Numbered from the stretch's first letter, positions 38,206 to 48,144 are shown. The stretch is DNA of 64,000 nt from Bog-473 sp963756025 (GCA_963756025.1 CAVWMF010000006.1:682001-746000), one strand, 5' to 3'. Numbers and translations: made by a program. The notes: generated from the sequence alone by a model not told the origin.

Positions 38206-38896
38206 TCTGCAGACCCTCCCAGGCATTGCGCGCCGCTTCCTGTTCGGCATCCTTCTTGGACCGGCCCACGCCGACGCCCAACCGGGTGCCGGCGACGAAC
38301 ACCTCGGCCTCATAGGCCCGTTCGTGGTCCGGGCCGGAGCCGACCACGACGTAGCGGGGCGTGCCCTCGCCGTCGTGGACCGCCTTTTCCTGCAAGCGGC
38401 TCTTGTGATCGAAATCGTCGGGCTCGTTGGCGGCCCGGGTGATGGCGTCGCGCAACTCACGCAGGACGAGGAGCTCGGCGGCGTCCCACCCCGCATCGAG
38501 GTAGACGGCACCGAGAATGGCCTCGAAGGCGTCCGCCAGGATCGACGCCTTCTCCCGGCCACCCGACGTCTCCTCGCCCCGTCCGAGCAGGAGAACCTCG
38601 CCGACGCCGAGCCGGTCGGCCACCTGGGCCAGCACCCGGGCGTTCACCACGGCCGAGCGCACCTTGGCCAGCATCCCCTCGGGGAAGTGCGGGATAGCGC
38701 TCGTAGCTGTACCGGGCCACGATGAGCCCGAGCACGGCATCGCCCAGGAACTCGAGTCGCTCGTTGGAGGGCGCACCACCCTCCTGCTCACCGCACCAGC
38801 TCCGATGGGCCAGTGCGTGCTGCAGGAGGCTGATGTCGCCGAAGTCGTGGCCCAAGCGCGCGGCGAGCCGGGCCGCCCCTTCGGCGCCAGCGTCAC
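38198..38896 (-). CDS. rnc: Ribonuclease III (two frame breaks)
   Basis: About 232 aa. RNase III signature NERLEFLGDAVLGL, second catalytic acid region DAFEAILGAVYLDAGWDAA, and a double-stranded RNA-binding domain (SRLQEKAVHDGEGTPRYVVV ... GRSKKDAEQEAARNAWEGL). Frame shifts near 38880 and near 38689-38693 (a GGG run) cancel, so length is 3n. With both repaired the start is GTG 38896 overlapping the acpP stop (GTGA), reading MTLAPEGAARLAARLGHDFGD. Processes rRNA and structured RNAs. Confidence 0.93.
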   Translation of the reverse strand: MTLAPKGRPGSPRAWATTSATSASCSTHWPIGAGAVSRRVVRPPTSDSSSWAMPCSGSSWPGTATSAIPHFPEGMLAKVRSAVVNARVLAQVADRLGVGEVLLLGRGEETSGGREKASILADAFEAILGAVYLDAGWDAAELLVLRELRDAITRAANEPDDFDHKSRLQEKAVHDGEGTPRYVVVGSGPDHERAYEAEVFVAGTRLGVGVGRSKKDAEQEAARNAWEGLQNA

Positions 38897-39189
38897 CCCG
38901 CCTCGAGCTTGGCGTAGACGTAGTCAACGGCATCTCGGACGGTGCGCAGGTCTTCAAGGTCTTCATCGTCAATGCGGAACCCGACGGTCCGCTCCCCCAG
39001 TTCTTCTTCCAGCCCCTCGACGAGTTCGATGAGCGCCAGCGAGTCGGCGTCGAGATCCTCCACGAAGGAGGCGCCCTCGGTGATCGTCGACGGGTCGGCC
39101 TCGAGGATGTCGGCCAGTTGGTCCCGGATCAGCGCGAACACCCCGTTGCGGTCGAGCGGGCCCTGGTTCGTGTGGGTTTCGGCAGGCAC
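38893..39189 (-). CDS. acpP: Acyl carrier protein
   Basis: 98 aa. The phosphopantetheine site Ser in DADSLALIELVEGLEEELG is clear. It is longer than usual (about 80 aa) by an N-terminal extension. GTG 39189 is chosen: AGGAG lies 5 bases before it, whereas GTG 39195 would sit within that site. It carries the growing fatty acid; plsX, rpmF and rnc flank it as in many bacteria. Confidence 0.92.
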   Translation of the reverse strand: MPAETHTNQGPLDRNGVFALIRDQLADILEADPSTITEGASFVEDLDADSLALIELVEGLEEELGERTVGFRIDDEDLEDLRTVRDAVDYVYAKLEAG

Positions 39190-39305
39190 TGGCACTCCTG
39201 GGTCGAGATGGTCGCGCTCATCGCGATGGCATCGCCACTATGGCATCGGCCATGCTACCGGTTTTTAGGCCGAGACCAGTCGGATAGCCGCCCTGAACTG
39301 GCCTT

Positions 39306-40349
39306 TTAGGCCTCTTGCGGCGGACGGACCGCTGCGGCCACCTGGTCGGCCAAACCCCGCGTGGCGCACTCGTAGGCCACCTTGACCGCGTTGACCATCG
39401 CCGTGGCGTTGGAGGAGCCGTGGCTGATGACGCACACGCCGTCGATGCCCAGGAGCATGGCCCCGCCGGTGTTCTCCGGCTCGAACTCGGCCACCAGCGG
39501 GAGCAGGTGCGGCAGCAGCACGTCGGCCGCCGCCTTGGTCTCCTCGTCGAGCATGAAGACCCCGGTCACCACGTCGAAAATGAACCGCAAGGTCCCCTCG
39601 AGTGACTTGAGGGCGACGTTGCCGGTGAAGCCGTCCGTGACGACGACGTCGGCCGGCGAGGGCAGCAGGTCCCGGCCCTCGAGGTTGCCCACGAACTCGA
39701 ACCCGTGGGCGGCCCCGGCCCCGGCCCCGGCGGCCAGGAGCGCGTGCGTCTCCTTGACCAGCGGCGTGCCCTTCGTCGGCTCCTCGCCGATCGACAGCAG
39801 CCCGACGGTGGGCGAGGTCGTCCCGAAGCGGGCGGCGACGTAGGCGGCGCCCATCTGCGCGAACTGAACCAGCATGGCGGGCGTGCACTCGGTGTTCGCC
39901 CCGGCGTCGACCAGGACAGCCGGCGTGCGGCCGAGCCGCGGCAACGGGGTGGCGATACAGGGGCGGACTACGCCGGGGAGCCGGCCCATGCGCAACAGGG
40001 CGGCGGCCATGGTGGCCCCGGTGTTCCCGGCGCTGACCATGGCCGAAGCCTGCCCATCACGCACCAATTCGGCCGCTCGCACCAGGGAGGAGTCCTTCTT
40101 GCGGCGTACGCCGCCGGCCGGGTCCTCGTCCATGGCGATGACCTCGGTGCAGGGCACCAGCGGCAGGCCCAACGTGTCGCCCACCTGCTCGGGCGGGCCC
40201 ACCAGTACGACCGGGATGCCGTTCTCGTCGGCGGCCCGCCGCGCCCCTTCGACGATCTCCCCGGGGGACTTGTCGCCGCCCATGGCATCGACCGCCACGG
40301 GCAGTGTGGCCAGCGCCTCGGTAGTCGGACGCTCGCCCCGTCGGCTCAA
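39306..40349 (-). CDS. plsX: Phosphate acyltransferase PlsX
   Basis: 347 aa. VAVDAMGGDKSPGEIVEGA, MVSAGNTGATMAAALLRMGRLPGV, VLVDAGANTEC and VVVTDGFTGNVALKS are family hallmarks. PlsX makes acyl-phosphate from acyl-ACP for phospholipid synthesis. TTG 40349 starts one base after the rpmF stop. The Ala/Gly-rich piece around residue 200 (AAGAGAGAAHG) is a small insertion. Confidence 0.95.
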   Translation of the reverse strand: MSRRGERPTTEALATLPVAVDAMGGDKSPGEIVEGARRAADENGIPVVLVGPPEQVGDTLGLPLVPCTEVIAMDEDPAGGVRRKKDSSLVRAAELVRDGQASAMVSAGNTGATMAAALLRMGRLPGVVRPCIATPLPRLGRTPAVLVDAGANTECTPAMLVQFAQMGAAYVAARFGTTSPTVGLLSIGEEPTKGTPLVKETHALLAAGAGAGAAHGFEFVGNLEGRDLLPSPADVVVTDGFTGNVALKSLEGTLRFIFDVVTGVFMLDEETKAAADVLLPHLLPLVAEFEPENTGGAMLLGIDGVCVISHGSSNATAMVNAVKVAYECATRGLADQVAAAVRPPQEA

Positions 40350-40350
40350 G

Positions 40351-40530
40351 TCAGTCGACCTCTACGGCTTGGCGCCCCTTGTACCACCCGCAGCTCGGGC
40401 ACACGACGTGCGGCGTCTTGGCCGACTGGCAATGGGGGCACACGCTGCGCGGCGGGCGGCGCAGCACCCAGGCGGAGGCCTGGCGGCTACGCCCCTTGGC
40501 CTTGGACGTCTTCTTCTTCGGGACAGCCAT
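40351..40530 (-). CDS. rpmF: Ribosomal protein L32
   Basis: 59 aa, start ATG 40530. MAVPKKKTSKAKGRSRQASAW is the L32 start and CPHCQ ... VCPSCGWY the zinc-binding four-Cys set (CxxC-x(n)-CxxC). GGAG lies 8 bases before the start. It is small, between yceD and plsX, the conserved order in which L32 levels link ribosome and lipid synthesis. Confidence 0.95.
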   Translation of the reverse strand: MAVPKKKTSKAKGRSRQASAWVLRRPPRSVCPHCQSAKTPHVVCPSCGWYKGRQAVEVD

Positions 40531-40579
40531 CGTGGGTCTCCAACAATCGGATCGGGGCGGGCGGACCGCAGAGGGTCAG

Positions 40580-41104
40580 CTACCGGAGCACATCGAGGTT
40601 AGCCCAACGCGGGTCGACGGGGGCAACGCAGCCGCAGTCGGCCTCGTTGCGATCGGCTCCGCACTGCGGGCACAGGCCGCGGCAGTCCTCCCGGCACAGC
40701 GGCGCCATCGGCAGCTCGAGCACGATGGCGTCGCGCACCAGGGGCCCCAGGTCGATGGTGTCGTCGACGATCGGGTAGAGGTCGTCCTCGGAGATCGGCC
40801 CGTCGCCGAAGCGCTCGCTCACCGCGATCTCGAGCTCACCGTTCACCGGGACCGCACAGCGCCGGCAGATCCCGACCCAGGGGGCGTGCACGGTGCCGAC
40901 GGCGTCGATCCCCCCGCTGAAGGGACGCAGCGTGATGTCGCACTCGGCCTCGGCCTCGAGCGGGACGACACTCCGGCCCGGGTCGATGCCCAGCTCGTCG
41001 AGGGGGCCGGCCAGCTCGACCGGCCCGCGCCGCACCTCGTGCGACACCGCGCCGGGGTTCCGGCGCAGGCGCGCCACATGCACCACGAAGGGGTCGGTCG
41101 CCAT
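40580..41104 (-). CDS. YceD/DUF177-family protein
   Basis: 174 aa. EAEAECDITLRPFSGGIDAVGTV, ICRRCAVPVNGELEI and the four-Cys tail LCREDCRGLCPQCGADRNEADCGC match YceD, the usual neighbour of rpmF. It is needed for 23S rRNA accumulation in some bacteria and plants. Its start overlaps the upstream stop by one base (TGATG). Confidence 0.92.
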   Translation of the reverse strand: MATDPFVVHVARLRRNPGAVSHEVRRGPVELAGPLDELGIDPGRSVVPLEAEAECDITLRPFSGGIDAVGTVHAPWVGICRRCAVPVNGELEIAVSERFGDGPISEDDLYPIVDDTIDLGPLVRDAIVLELPMAPLCREDCRGLCPQCGADRNEADCGCVAPVDPRWANLDVLR

Positions 41105-41709
41105 CAGGACACGTCCTGATCGAAGAAGCCGTCTTCCTCGGTGCCGGTGCCACCGCCGCCCGCCACCGCGCCGTTGCCCCTGGCCGTGCTCTCGTGCGCG
41201 ACCGGATGTGGAGCCGGCGGCGACGGGGAGGCCAGCTTGGCCCGCCCGGACTGCACCGTCCTGGTGAGCCGATCGAGCACGATCTCCATGCCGGCCAGCT
41301 TCTGGTCACAGAAGTCCTCGGCCTCGTGCCGCATGGTGCGGGCCTCGTCGTTGGCGTCGTCGAGGATGCGCTGGGCCACCGAGTTGGCCTGGCGCACGAT
41401 CTCGGTGCGCTGCACCATGCGCTCGGCCTGCGCCCGGACCTCCTCCATCAGCGTCTCGGCCTCACGGGTGCGCTCGGCCAGGAATTCCTCGCGCTCGCGC
41501 AGGAGCCAGCGGGCCTGGCGCAACTCGTCGGGCAGGCGATCCAGTGCGGTGCGGAGAAGGCCGACCACCTCCTCGCGTGAGACCATGACCGACGAGGAGA
41601 GCGGCATCGACTTGGCGTTGTTGACGATGTCGAGCACATGGGAAATCACCGCTTCGGCACTGACATCCTGTTCGGATTCCTCGATGTCGTCGAGATACTG
41701 GTCAGTCAC
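41104..41709 (-). CDS. Coiled-coil (DivIVA/ATP-synthase-b-like) hypothetical protein
   Basis: 201 aa. Residues 45-150 are a charged coiled coil (LREREEFLAERTREAETLMEEVRAQAERMV), followed by a disordered Pro/Gly-rich tail. A similar protein sits between coaD and yceD in mycobacteria. It may be a cell-pole or septum scaffold of DivIVA type but has no clear DivIVA N-terminal motif. GTG 41709 overlaps the coaD stop (GTGA). Confidence 0.78.
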   Translation of the reverse strand: MTDQYLDDIEESEQDVSAEAVISHVLDIVNNAKSMPLSSSVMVSREEVVGLLRTALDRLPDELRQARWLLREREEFLAERTREAETLMEEVRAQAERMVQRTEIVRQANSVAQRILDDANDEARTMRHEAEDFCDQKLAGMEIVLDRLTRTVQSGRAKLASPSPPAPHPVAHESTARGNGAVAGGGGTGTEEDGFFDQDVS

Positions 41710-42206
41710 GTCTCCCCCTTCCCGTCCGTCCCGTCGAACTTCTTGACGAGGTGCTCGGCCACGACCTTCGGCACGAACGCAGAGACGTCGCCCCCGAAGT
41801 GGGCGACCTCGCGCACCAGCTTGGAGGCGATGAACGAGTACTTGGAGCTGGTGGGGATGAAGATGGTCTCGACGCCCGACAGGTGGTGGTTCATCTGGGC
41901 CATCTGCATTTCGGTCTCGAAGTCGGAGACGGCCCGCAGGCCGCGCACGATGGCCGTCGCCCCGACATCGCGCGCCACGTTGACCAGAAGCGTGGAGACC
42001 GAGACGATGCGCACGCCCGGGATGTGCGCCGTGACCGCCTCGAGCATGCGCTTGCGCTCTTCGAGATCGAACAACGCCGAGCTCTTCTGCGGGTTGCGCA
42101 GGGCGGCCACGACCACCTCATCGAAGAGGCGGCTGGCGCGCTCGACGATTTCGAGATGTCCGTTGTGAAACGGATCGAAAGAGCCGGGAAACAGGCCGAC
42201 CTTCAC
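41706..42206 (-). CDS. coaD: Phosphopantetheine adenylyltransferase CoaD
   Basis: 166 aa. GLFPGSFDPFHNGHL (nucleotidyltransferase HxGH), RKRMLEAV and the TSSKYSFIASKLVREVAHFGGDVSAFVP segment are typical. It adenylates 4'-phosphopantetheine in coenzyme A synthesis. GTG 42206. It follows rsmD by 10 bases, a nearly universal bacterial pair. Confidence 0.96.
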   Translation of the reverse strand: MKVGLFPGSFDPFHNGHLEIVERASRLFDEVVVAALRNPQKSSALFDLEERKRMLEAVTAHIPGVRIVSVSTLLVNVARDVGATAIVRGLRAVSDFETEMQMAQMNHHLSGVETIFIPTSSKYSFIASKLVREVAHFGGDVSAFVPKVVAEHLVKKFDGTDGKGET

Positions 42207-42216
42207 GAGCCGGCCT

Positions 42217-42747
42217 TCACGAGCAGGATCCGCTGTGATGAGCCACGGTCACGAGCGTACCGCCGTACCGGCGTTCTCTTGCGACCACCCACCCCTCGGG
42301 GAGGGTGACGGGAGCCGCCGACTCGAGAACGGCGGTCTCGGCCCGCAGGATCGACAGCAGCTCGGGCCAGGCCTCGAAGGTGTACGGCGGGTCGCAGAGG
42401 GCGAGATCGAAGGAGGGGGCCCCGGCCAGCCAGCCGGGCAGGGCGGCCCGGACGACGGTGATGGGCTCGTCACCCAGCCCGATCGAGGCCAGATTGGTCC
42501 GCACCGCGTCGAGGGCGGCGGCATCCTGGTCGACGAAGGTGGCCGAGGCGGCACCACGCGACAGCGCCTCGAGCCCCAGGGCCCCGCTCCCGCAGAAGAG
42601 GTCGACCACGCTGAGCCCCTCGACCCCGCCCCGCGATCCGAGGATGTCGAAGATCGACTCGCGCACCCGATCCGACGTGGGGCGCACCGCCGGCGGCAGC
42701 TTGGCCGCCAGGCGCCTCCCCCGGCTCCGGCCTCCGATGACGCGCAC
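42217..42747 (-). CDS. rsmD: 16S rRNA (guanine966-N2)-methyltransferase RsmD
   Basis: 176 aa. MRVIGGRSRGRRLAAKLPP, RPTSDRVRESIFDIL, VVDLFCGSGALGLEALSRGA (SAM motif I) and LCDPPY (catalytic) identify RsmD. GTG 42747 start. It lies 58 bases after recG in the operon. Confidence 0.95.
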   Translation of the reverse strand: MRVIGGRSRGRRLAAKLPPAVRPTSDRVRESIFDILGSRGGVEGLSVVDLFCGSGALGLEALSRGAASATFVDQDAAALDAVRTNLASIGLGDEPITVVRAALPGWLAGAPSFDLALCDPPYTFEAWPELLSILRAETAVLESAAPVTLPEGWVVARERRYGGTLVTVAHHSGSCS

Positions 42748-42805
42748 CGGAGCCAGGGTAGATCAACTCTTGCCCGCTCAACGTGTGCGGCTCGATGGGC
42801 GCCGC

Positions 42806-44975
42806 TCAACTCTTGAAGAGGTACTCGCCCTCGTCCTCGCTCAAGAACAGCTTGATCTCGTCGGCCAACGCCGGATGCGCCTCCAAAAGAGGATCCTCCT
42901 TGACGATGGCCTCGGCCACCCGCCGGGCCTCGGTGAGGAGGAGCCGGTCGTCGGGATCCGACAACGACGCCAACCGCAGGTCGGTGTGCCCCTGTTGCCG
43001 GGCCCCCAGCAGCGTGCCCTCGCCGCGCAGGCGCAGGTCCTCCTCGGCCAGCTCGAACCCATCGGTGGTCTTCTCGACCGCGGCCAGGCGCTCGCCCGGC
43101 CACCCCGTCCTCACCGCCCGCCCCGAGCAGGAAGCACCAGCTGGGCAGTGTGCCCCGGCCGACCCGACCCCGCAGTTGGTGCAGCTGGGCGATGCCGAAG
43201 CGATCGGCGCTCTCCACCACCATGACCGTGGCCTCGGGCACGTCGACGCCGACCTCGATCACCGTGGTCGCCACCAGCACCTCGATCTCCCCCCGCCGGA
43301 ACTGCGCCATCGCCTCCTCCCGGGCCGCCGGTGCCATCTGCCCGTGCAGCAGCCCGACCTTCAGCCCGGACAACTCGTCCGCCTGCAGCCGCTCGTACTC
43401 CTCGGTGGCCGAGCGGGCCTCGACCCGGAGGGAGTCGCCGACCAACGGGCAGACGACGAAGGCCCGGTGGCCCGCTGCCACCTCTTGGCGGACCCGGTCC
43501 CAGGCGACGTGCTCGTCGGCCGGCAGCGGCAACCACTTCGTGGCCACCTTCGCCCGGCCGGGCGGCAGCTCGTCGAGCACCGTGAGGTCGAGGTCACCGA
43601 AAATGACCATGGCGGCGGTGCGGGGAATGGGTGTGGCCGTCATCACCAGGAGGTCGGGATCGCCCTCGTCGCCTTTGGCGCGCAGCGTGGCCCGCTGCTC
43701 GACGCCGAACCGGTGCTGCTCGTCGATGACCACCATGCCGAGCGCCTTGAACGCGACCTCCTCGGTCAGCAGGGCGTGCGTCCCCACCACGATGGCGATA
43801 TCCCCGGCCGCCAGGTCCGCCAGCATCTGCGCCCGGGCCTTGCCCTTGACCCGGCTCGTCAGCAACTCCACGCGGACGTCGAGCGCACCGAGCATCTGGC
43901 GTACGGCCACGGCGTGCTGCTCGGCCAGCACCTCGGTCGGCACCATGAGCGCCCCCTGGTGCCCGCTCTGCACCGCACCGAGCAGCGCGGCCAGCGCCAC
44001 CACGGTCTTTCCCGAGCCGACGTCGCCCTGGAGGAGCCGGTGCATGGGGAACGGACCGGCCAGGTCGGCCACGATCACTGCCAGCGCACGCCGCTGGGCC
44101 GTCGTCAGCTCGTAGGGCAGTGCACCCAGGAACTGCGACACGAGGGTGCCGCTGACACCACCGGTGATCTCGCGGGGGGACACATCGTGGCGCAGGGCCC
44201 GGGCGTTGTGCTCGAAGGCCCGCCGGCGGAGCACCAGGGCCAGCTGCAGGCGGAACAGCTCGTCGAAGGTCAGCCGTCGCCGGGCCGGCCCGATCACGTC
44301 GATCGACGCGGGCTTGTGGATGGCCTGCATGGCCGCCGTGCGGTCCCACAGGCCGAGCGAGGTGAGCCATTCCCCGGCCAACGGGTCGAGGAACGTACCG
44401 GCCCGCTCGAGCGCCTCCTCCACGAACGTCCCGATCTCCCAGCTGGTGAGCCCCGCCTTGGCCGAGGCCGGGTAGACCGGCAGGATCCGCAGGGTGCGGC
44501 GCTGGCGGCCCACGACGTCGTCGTCCACCCCCGCCACGACGTCGACCACAGGGTTGACCATCTGGCGCGTGCCCCGGTAGTCCCCCACCTTCCCCCAGAA
44601 GATGGCCTCGGTCCCCTCCCGCAATTGCTTGGCCCGCCAGGGCTGGTTGAAGAAGGCGACTTCCATCGTCCCCGTCTCGTCGCGCACGACGATGGTGACG
44701 GGGGCCTTGCGGTTGCGGTTGTACCCGCCGCCACCGCCGCCTCGCACCCGCACCACCTCGGCCAGCACGGCCGCCGCCGTCCCGATGTCGAGTCCCGACA
44801 CGCTGGCCTTGGCCGTGCGATCGATGTAGCGGTCCTTGCGCGGGAACGTCATCAGTAGGTCGAGCACCGACTCGACGCCCCACAGCTCGAGTTGGGCCGC
44901 CTTGCGATCCGAGACGGTCTTGAGCACCGAGACCGGCCGCAGGCTCAGATCACGGAGTGTGCGGGGGGATGCCAC
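42806..44975 (-). CDS. recG: ATP-dependent DNA helicase RecG (one frame break)
   Basis: About 723 aa. N-terminal wedge/OB domain (LDIGTAAAVLAEVVRVRG), Walker A LLQGDVGSGKT, DEQHRFG (DExH box), ATPIPRTAAM, TTVIEVGVDVPEA, QLRGRVGRG and the C-terminal RecG tail. The frame breaks near 43107-43125 after SWCFLLGAGGE; the true end is LSEDEGEYLFKS. Length 3n+1. GTG 44975 follows fakA by 13 bases. Remodels stalled forks and recombination intermediates. Confidence 0.95.
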
Positions 44976-44988
44976 TCGCCCCGCCCGC

Positions 44989-46743
44989 CTACTCGAGGCC
45001 CAGCAGGTAGGGGTAGAGAGGCTGGCCGCCGTGATGAACCTCGAGGGCCACCTCGGGGTGCTCCTCGTTCAGCCACTCGCTGATCTTGCGGGTGTCCGCC
45101 ACCCTGGAGCCCTCGCCCTCGATGAGGGTGATCAGCTCGTGGCGCTCCTCGAGCAGGCGGCTGAGCAGCAGGCGCATGGCCATGACGGCCGAATCGGCGA
45201 TCGAGATGACGCCGTCGCGTGAGAGGCCGATCCAGTCCCCCTCGTGCACCTCGCCCGCATCCGTCGAAGCATCCCGCACCGCCCGGGTGATCTCCGCCGG
45301 CACGACGCGCGCCGCCGACTCCCCCATGCTGGCGGCGTTGACCCCCGCCCCGGCCGCGGGGTCGTAGGCCAAGAGCGCGGCGAACCCCTCCAGAATGCTG
45401 CCGGTCGCCACGACCCGCACGGTCTTGCTGCTGAGGGCGTCGACCTGCTCCGCCACGGGTCGGATGTTCTTGTTGTTGGGGAGGATCACGACCTCGTCCG
45501 AGCTCACGAGTTCGACCGCCTCGAGGAGATCCTGCGTCGAGGGATTCATGGATTGCCCCCCGACGACCTGGTGGTGGACGCCGAGCGAACGGAAGATGCG
45601 GCCGATCCCGTCCCCGGTGACGACCGCCACCACGCTCGTCGTCGGCGGCGGCCCGATCGGCTGCCCGACGGGCCCGGCCTCGGGAGCGCTCGCGGCGTCG
45701 CGTACCCAGCGCTCCTCTTCGACCTGCTCGGCCAGGTCGGTGACCCGGATCCGTTGGGGACGCCCGGCATCCACCCCGGCCTCGACGGCGGCCCCGATGT
45801 CGTCGGTGTGGATGTGGCAGTTCCACAGCCCGTCCCCGCCCACCACGACGATCGAATCCCCGATACCGGCCCACACTTCTTTGAAGTCCGCCATGGAGTC
45901 GTCCGGGGCATAGAGGAGGTACATCACCTCGTAGCGGAGGTCGCCCACATCGTGGGCTCCCTCGTCTGCCCCACCGGTGCGGAGCCCGCCGGCGCGCCGC
46001 TCGCCGCCGCGCCGCTCGCCGTCCCCCTGGGCGCCGGGTCGGACGAGGTCCACTTCTGAGACATCCGAGGGCTCCGGCAGGAGGTGCGCCACGTCGATGA
46101 CCGACCAGCATGCGTCGAGGAGGAGCAGGAACCCGGTCCCACCGGCGTCGACCACGCCGGCCTGGGCCAACACCGCCAACATCTCCGGCGTCCGGGCCAG
46201 CGCGTCGGCCGCCGTGCTGTGTGCCTCCTCGACCACGCCCAGCAGGGATGCCGCACCCCGGCCGACCCCGGCCGCCGAGCGTCGACCGACCCCGGCCGCC
46301 GCCCCTTCGGCCGCCGCCGAGGCCACGGTCAGGATCGTTCCTTCCACCGGGCGCACGACCGCACGACGGGCCAGATCCGCTGCGTGCGCCAACGCGTCGG
46401 CCATGATCGCTCCGTCCACGCCGGCCTCTCCGGCGTCGCCCATCCGCTCGCACATGCCCCGCAGGAGCTGGGAGAGGATGACGCCGGAGTTGCCACGTGC
46501 GCCCATGAGCGAGCCGTGGCCGATGGCCCGGCACACTTCGGACAGCGCCGAACCAGGCGGGACGCCGTCGAGCTCGGCGACGACCGCCTCGAGCGTCAGT
46601 GCCATGTTCGTGCCGGTGTCGCCGTCGGGCACGGGATAGACGTTGAGGCGGTTGATGTCCGCCTGATGGGAGCGGAGCGCATCCCTGTAGCGGCCCATCA
46701 CGGCACGCAGGTCGTCTGCGCCCAAGGTCGCCAGGGAGGTCAT
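44989..46743 (-). CDS. fakA: FakA-like DAK2-domain protein (fatty-acid kinase type)
   Basis: 584 aa. DAK2 domain at residues 1-210: LNVYPVPDGDTGTNMALT (metal Asp residues), GARGNSGVILSQLLRG; then the middle YloV-like domain (EVMYLLYA, CHIHTDD) and C-terminal part (NNKNIRPVAEQ, LSRLLEERHELITLIEGEG). FakA phosphorylates fatty acids bound to FakB/DegV proteins; no fakB is seen here. Start ATG 46743 with -10 TAGCAT 8 bases upstream. The gene order fakA-recG is common in actinobacteria. Confidence 0.9.
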   Translation of the reverse strand: MTSLATLGADDLRAVMGRYRDALRSHQADINRLNVYPVPDGDTGTNMALTLEAVVAELDGVPPGSALSEVCRAIGHGSLMGARGNSGVILSQLLRGMCERMGDAGEAGVDGAIMADALAHAADLARRAVVRPVEGTILTVASAAAEGAAAGVGRRSAAGVGRGAASLLGVVEEAHSTAADALARTPEMLAVLAQAGVVDAGGTGFLLLLDACWSVIDVAHLLPEPSDVSEVDLVRPGAQGDGERRGGERRAGGLRTGGADEGAHDVGDLRYEVMYLLYAPDDSMADFKEVWAGIGDSIVVVGGDGLWNCHIHTDDIGAAVEAGVDAGRPQRIRVTDLAEQVEEERWVRDAASAPEAGPVGQPIGPPPTTSVVAVVTGDGIGRIFRSLGVHHQVVGGQSMNPSTQDLLEAVELVSSDEVVILPNNKNIRPVAEQVDALSSKTVRVVATGSILEGFAALLAYDPAAGAGVNAASMGESAARVVPAEITRAVRDASTDAGEVHEGDWIGLSRDGVISIADSAVMAMRLLLSRLLEERHELITLIEGEGSRVADTRKISEWLNEEHPEVALEVHHGGQPLYPYLLGLE

Positions 46744-46751
46744 GGCAAGGG

Positions 46752-46761
46752 ATGCTAACCT
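46752..46761. promoter_or_regulatory. Overlapping divergent -10 elements for fakA and rpmB
   Basis: ATGCTAACCT contains TAGCAT (46757-46752) on the minus strand, 8 bases from the fakA ATG, and TAACCT (46756-46761) on the plus strand for rpmB. The two genes share this small divergent region. Confidence 0.4.
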
Positions 46762-46825
46762 TTGCGCCGTTCGTGACGGCCTGCTCGGTGAGAACACCGC
46801 GGCCGCCCACAGGAAGGTCTACCCA

Positions 46826-47044
46826 ATGGCAGCAGTGTGCGATATCTGTGGCAAGAAGCCGTCGTTCGGCATGTCCGTGAGCCACTCCCACCGGCGCACC
46901 AAGCGCCGCTGGGATCCCAACATCCAGCGCGTGCGTGCCCTGGTGAACGGCGCCCCGAAGCGCCTGCACGTCTGCACCTCGTGCATCCGGGCCGGCAAGG
47001 TGACCAAGCCGGTTCGCCGGACCCCGGCCGCGTCCGCCAGTTGA
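46826..47044 (+). CDS. rpmB: Ribosomal protein L28
   Basis: 72 aa. AAVCDICGKKPSFGMSVSHSHRRTKRRWDPNIQRVR is diagnostic; CDIC and CTSC form a zinc site. ATG 46826 has AGGAAGG 8 bases before it. It is on the opposite strand to fakA-recG and to thiL, as in other actinobacteria. Confidence 0.96.
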   Translation: MAAVCDICGKKPSFGMSVSHSHRRTKRRWDPNIQRVRALVNGAPKRLHVCTSCIRAGKVTKPVRRTPAASAS

Positions 47045-47116
47045 GCCCCCTGAGCCCGCTGAGCGGCTCGGCTCTCTGAGCGGCCACATACCAGAGGTGC
47101 CCGGCGGAGAGGCGGG

Positions 47117-48128
47117 TCAACTCACGAGGTGCTGCCAACCCAGGCGCTCGAGGTTCTCGTCGCGCCATCGCCGATCGGTCGCATCGGCGACAAGCACTCC
47201 GATCTCGAGCGGTTTGCGCAGCCCAGCAGCGGCGCAGCGCGTGTCGTAGGTCTCCATGTGCCGTGGATCGACCGCCACGATGAGCTCGTAATCCTCTCCC
47301 CCGCCCAGCGCCTCCTCCAGCGTGGCGCCCGGAGCGACGGGGACGGTGTGCAGTGCGAAACCGACCCCGGAGGCGTCAGCCAGCCGGTGCAGGTCGAGCG
47401 CCAGGCCATCGGAGATATCGATCATGGCGTGGGCCCCCGCCAACCGGGCCGCCTCCCCGTCTGCCAGCCGGGCCACCGGCCGGCGATAGGCCGCAGCCAG
47501 CACCGACTCCACGGGCCCGAGCTCGATGCCCCCGGACCGCTCCGGCCCCACACCCCCGCCGGGGCCGCCGCCGCCAGCACGCAAGACCCGCAGCCCGGCG
47601 GCCGAGCCGCCGCACGGGCCCGAGACGAAGAGAACATCCCCCGGTTGCCGCGCCGGCCCGCTCCACGGCGACGCCGCCGTCCAGCGTGCCCATGACCGTC
47701 ACGACGACCGTCAGCACCCCTCCTTCGGACAGGTCGCCACCCACCACCGGGCACCCACTGGCCCGGGATGCCTCTGCCACGCCGTCCGTGACGCCGAGCG
47801 TGAGGTCGCCCTCTCGCCCTGAGTCCGGCACGCAGAGCGCCACCAGTGCCCCGACGGGCCGGGCACCCATGGCGGCCAGGTCGCTGACTGCTCCCATGAG
47901 CGCCTTCCACCCCACGTCGGCGGGGCTGCAGATGGCGAGATCCACGTGGATCCCCGCTACTACACTGTCCGTGGAGACAACGAGCGAACCTCCGCCGGGC
48001 ACACTGACCACGGCTGCATCGTCCCGGAGGCCGGTCTGCTCGATTCCACCTCCGAGCGTGCGGCGGATACGCTCCAACATCTCGTCTTCAACCAGACGAG
48101 GGCTGTGCCCAGGTTTGGGGGAACTCAC
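47117..48128 (-). CDS. thiL: Thiamine-monophosphate kinase ThiL (one frame break)
   Basis: About 336 aa. RDDAAVV, VVSTDSVVAGIHVD, VGWKALMGAVSDLAAMGARPVGALVAL, GGDLSEG, and the C-terminal MIDISDGLALDLHRLADASGVGF with GEDYELIVAV identify ThiL. It phosphorylates TMP to TPP. The frame breaks in a CCCCC run at 47638-47642; removing one base gives DVLFVSGPCGGSAAGL. Length 3n+1. GTG 48128 start. Located next to rpmB as in mycobacteria. Confidence 0.94.
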
Positions 48129-48138
48129 GGCACATGCC

Positions 48139-48144
48139 TAGCAT
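48139..48144 (+). promoter_or_regulatory. Possible -10 element for pckG
   Basis: TAGCAT about 45 bases before ATG 48190; the leader contains GAGGAG at 48173. It lies in the 61-base divergent gap with thiL. Confidence 0.35.

Noticed and set aside
42783..44858. A 691-codon open frame opposite recG, and similar ones opposite smc, pckG and fakA
   Set aside because: All are antisense shadows of well-recognised genes and are rich in Arg, His, Gly and Pro as expected for reversed GC-rich codons.
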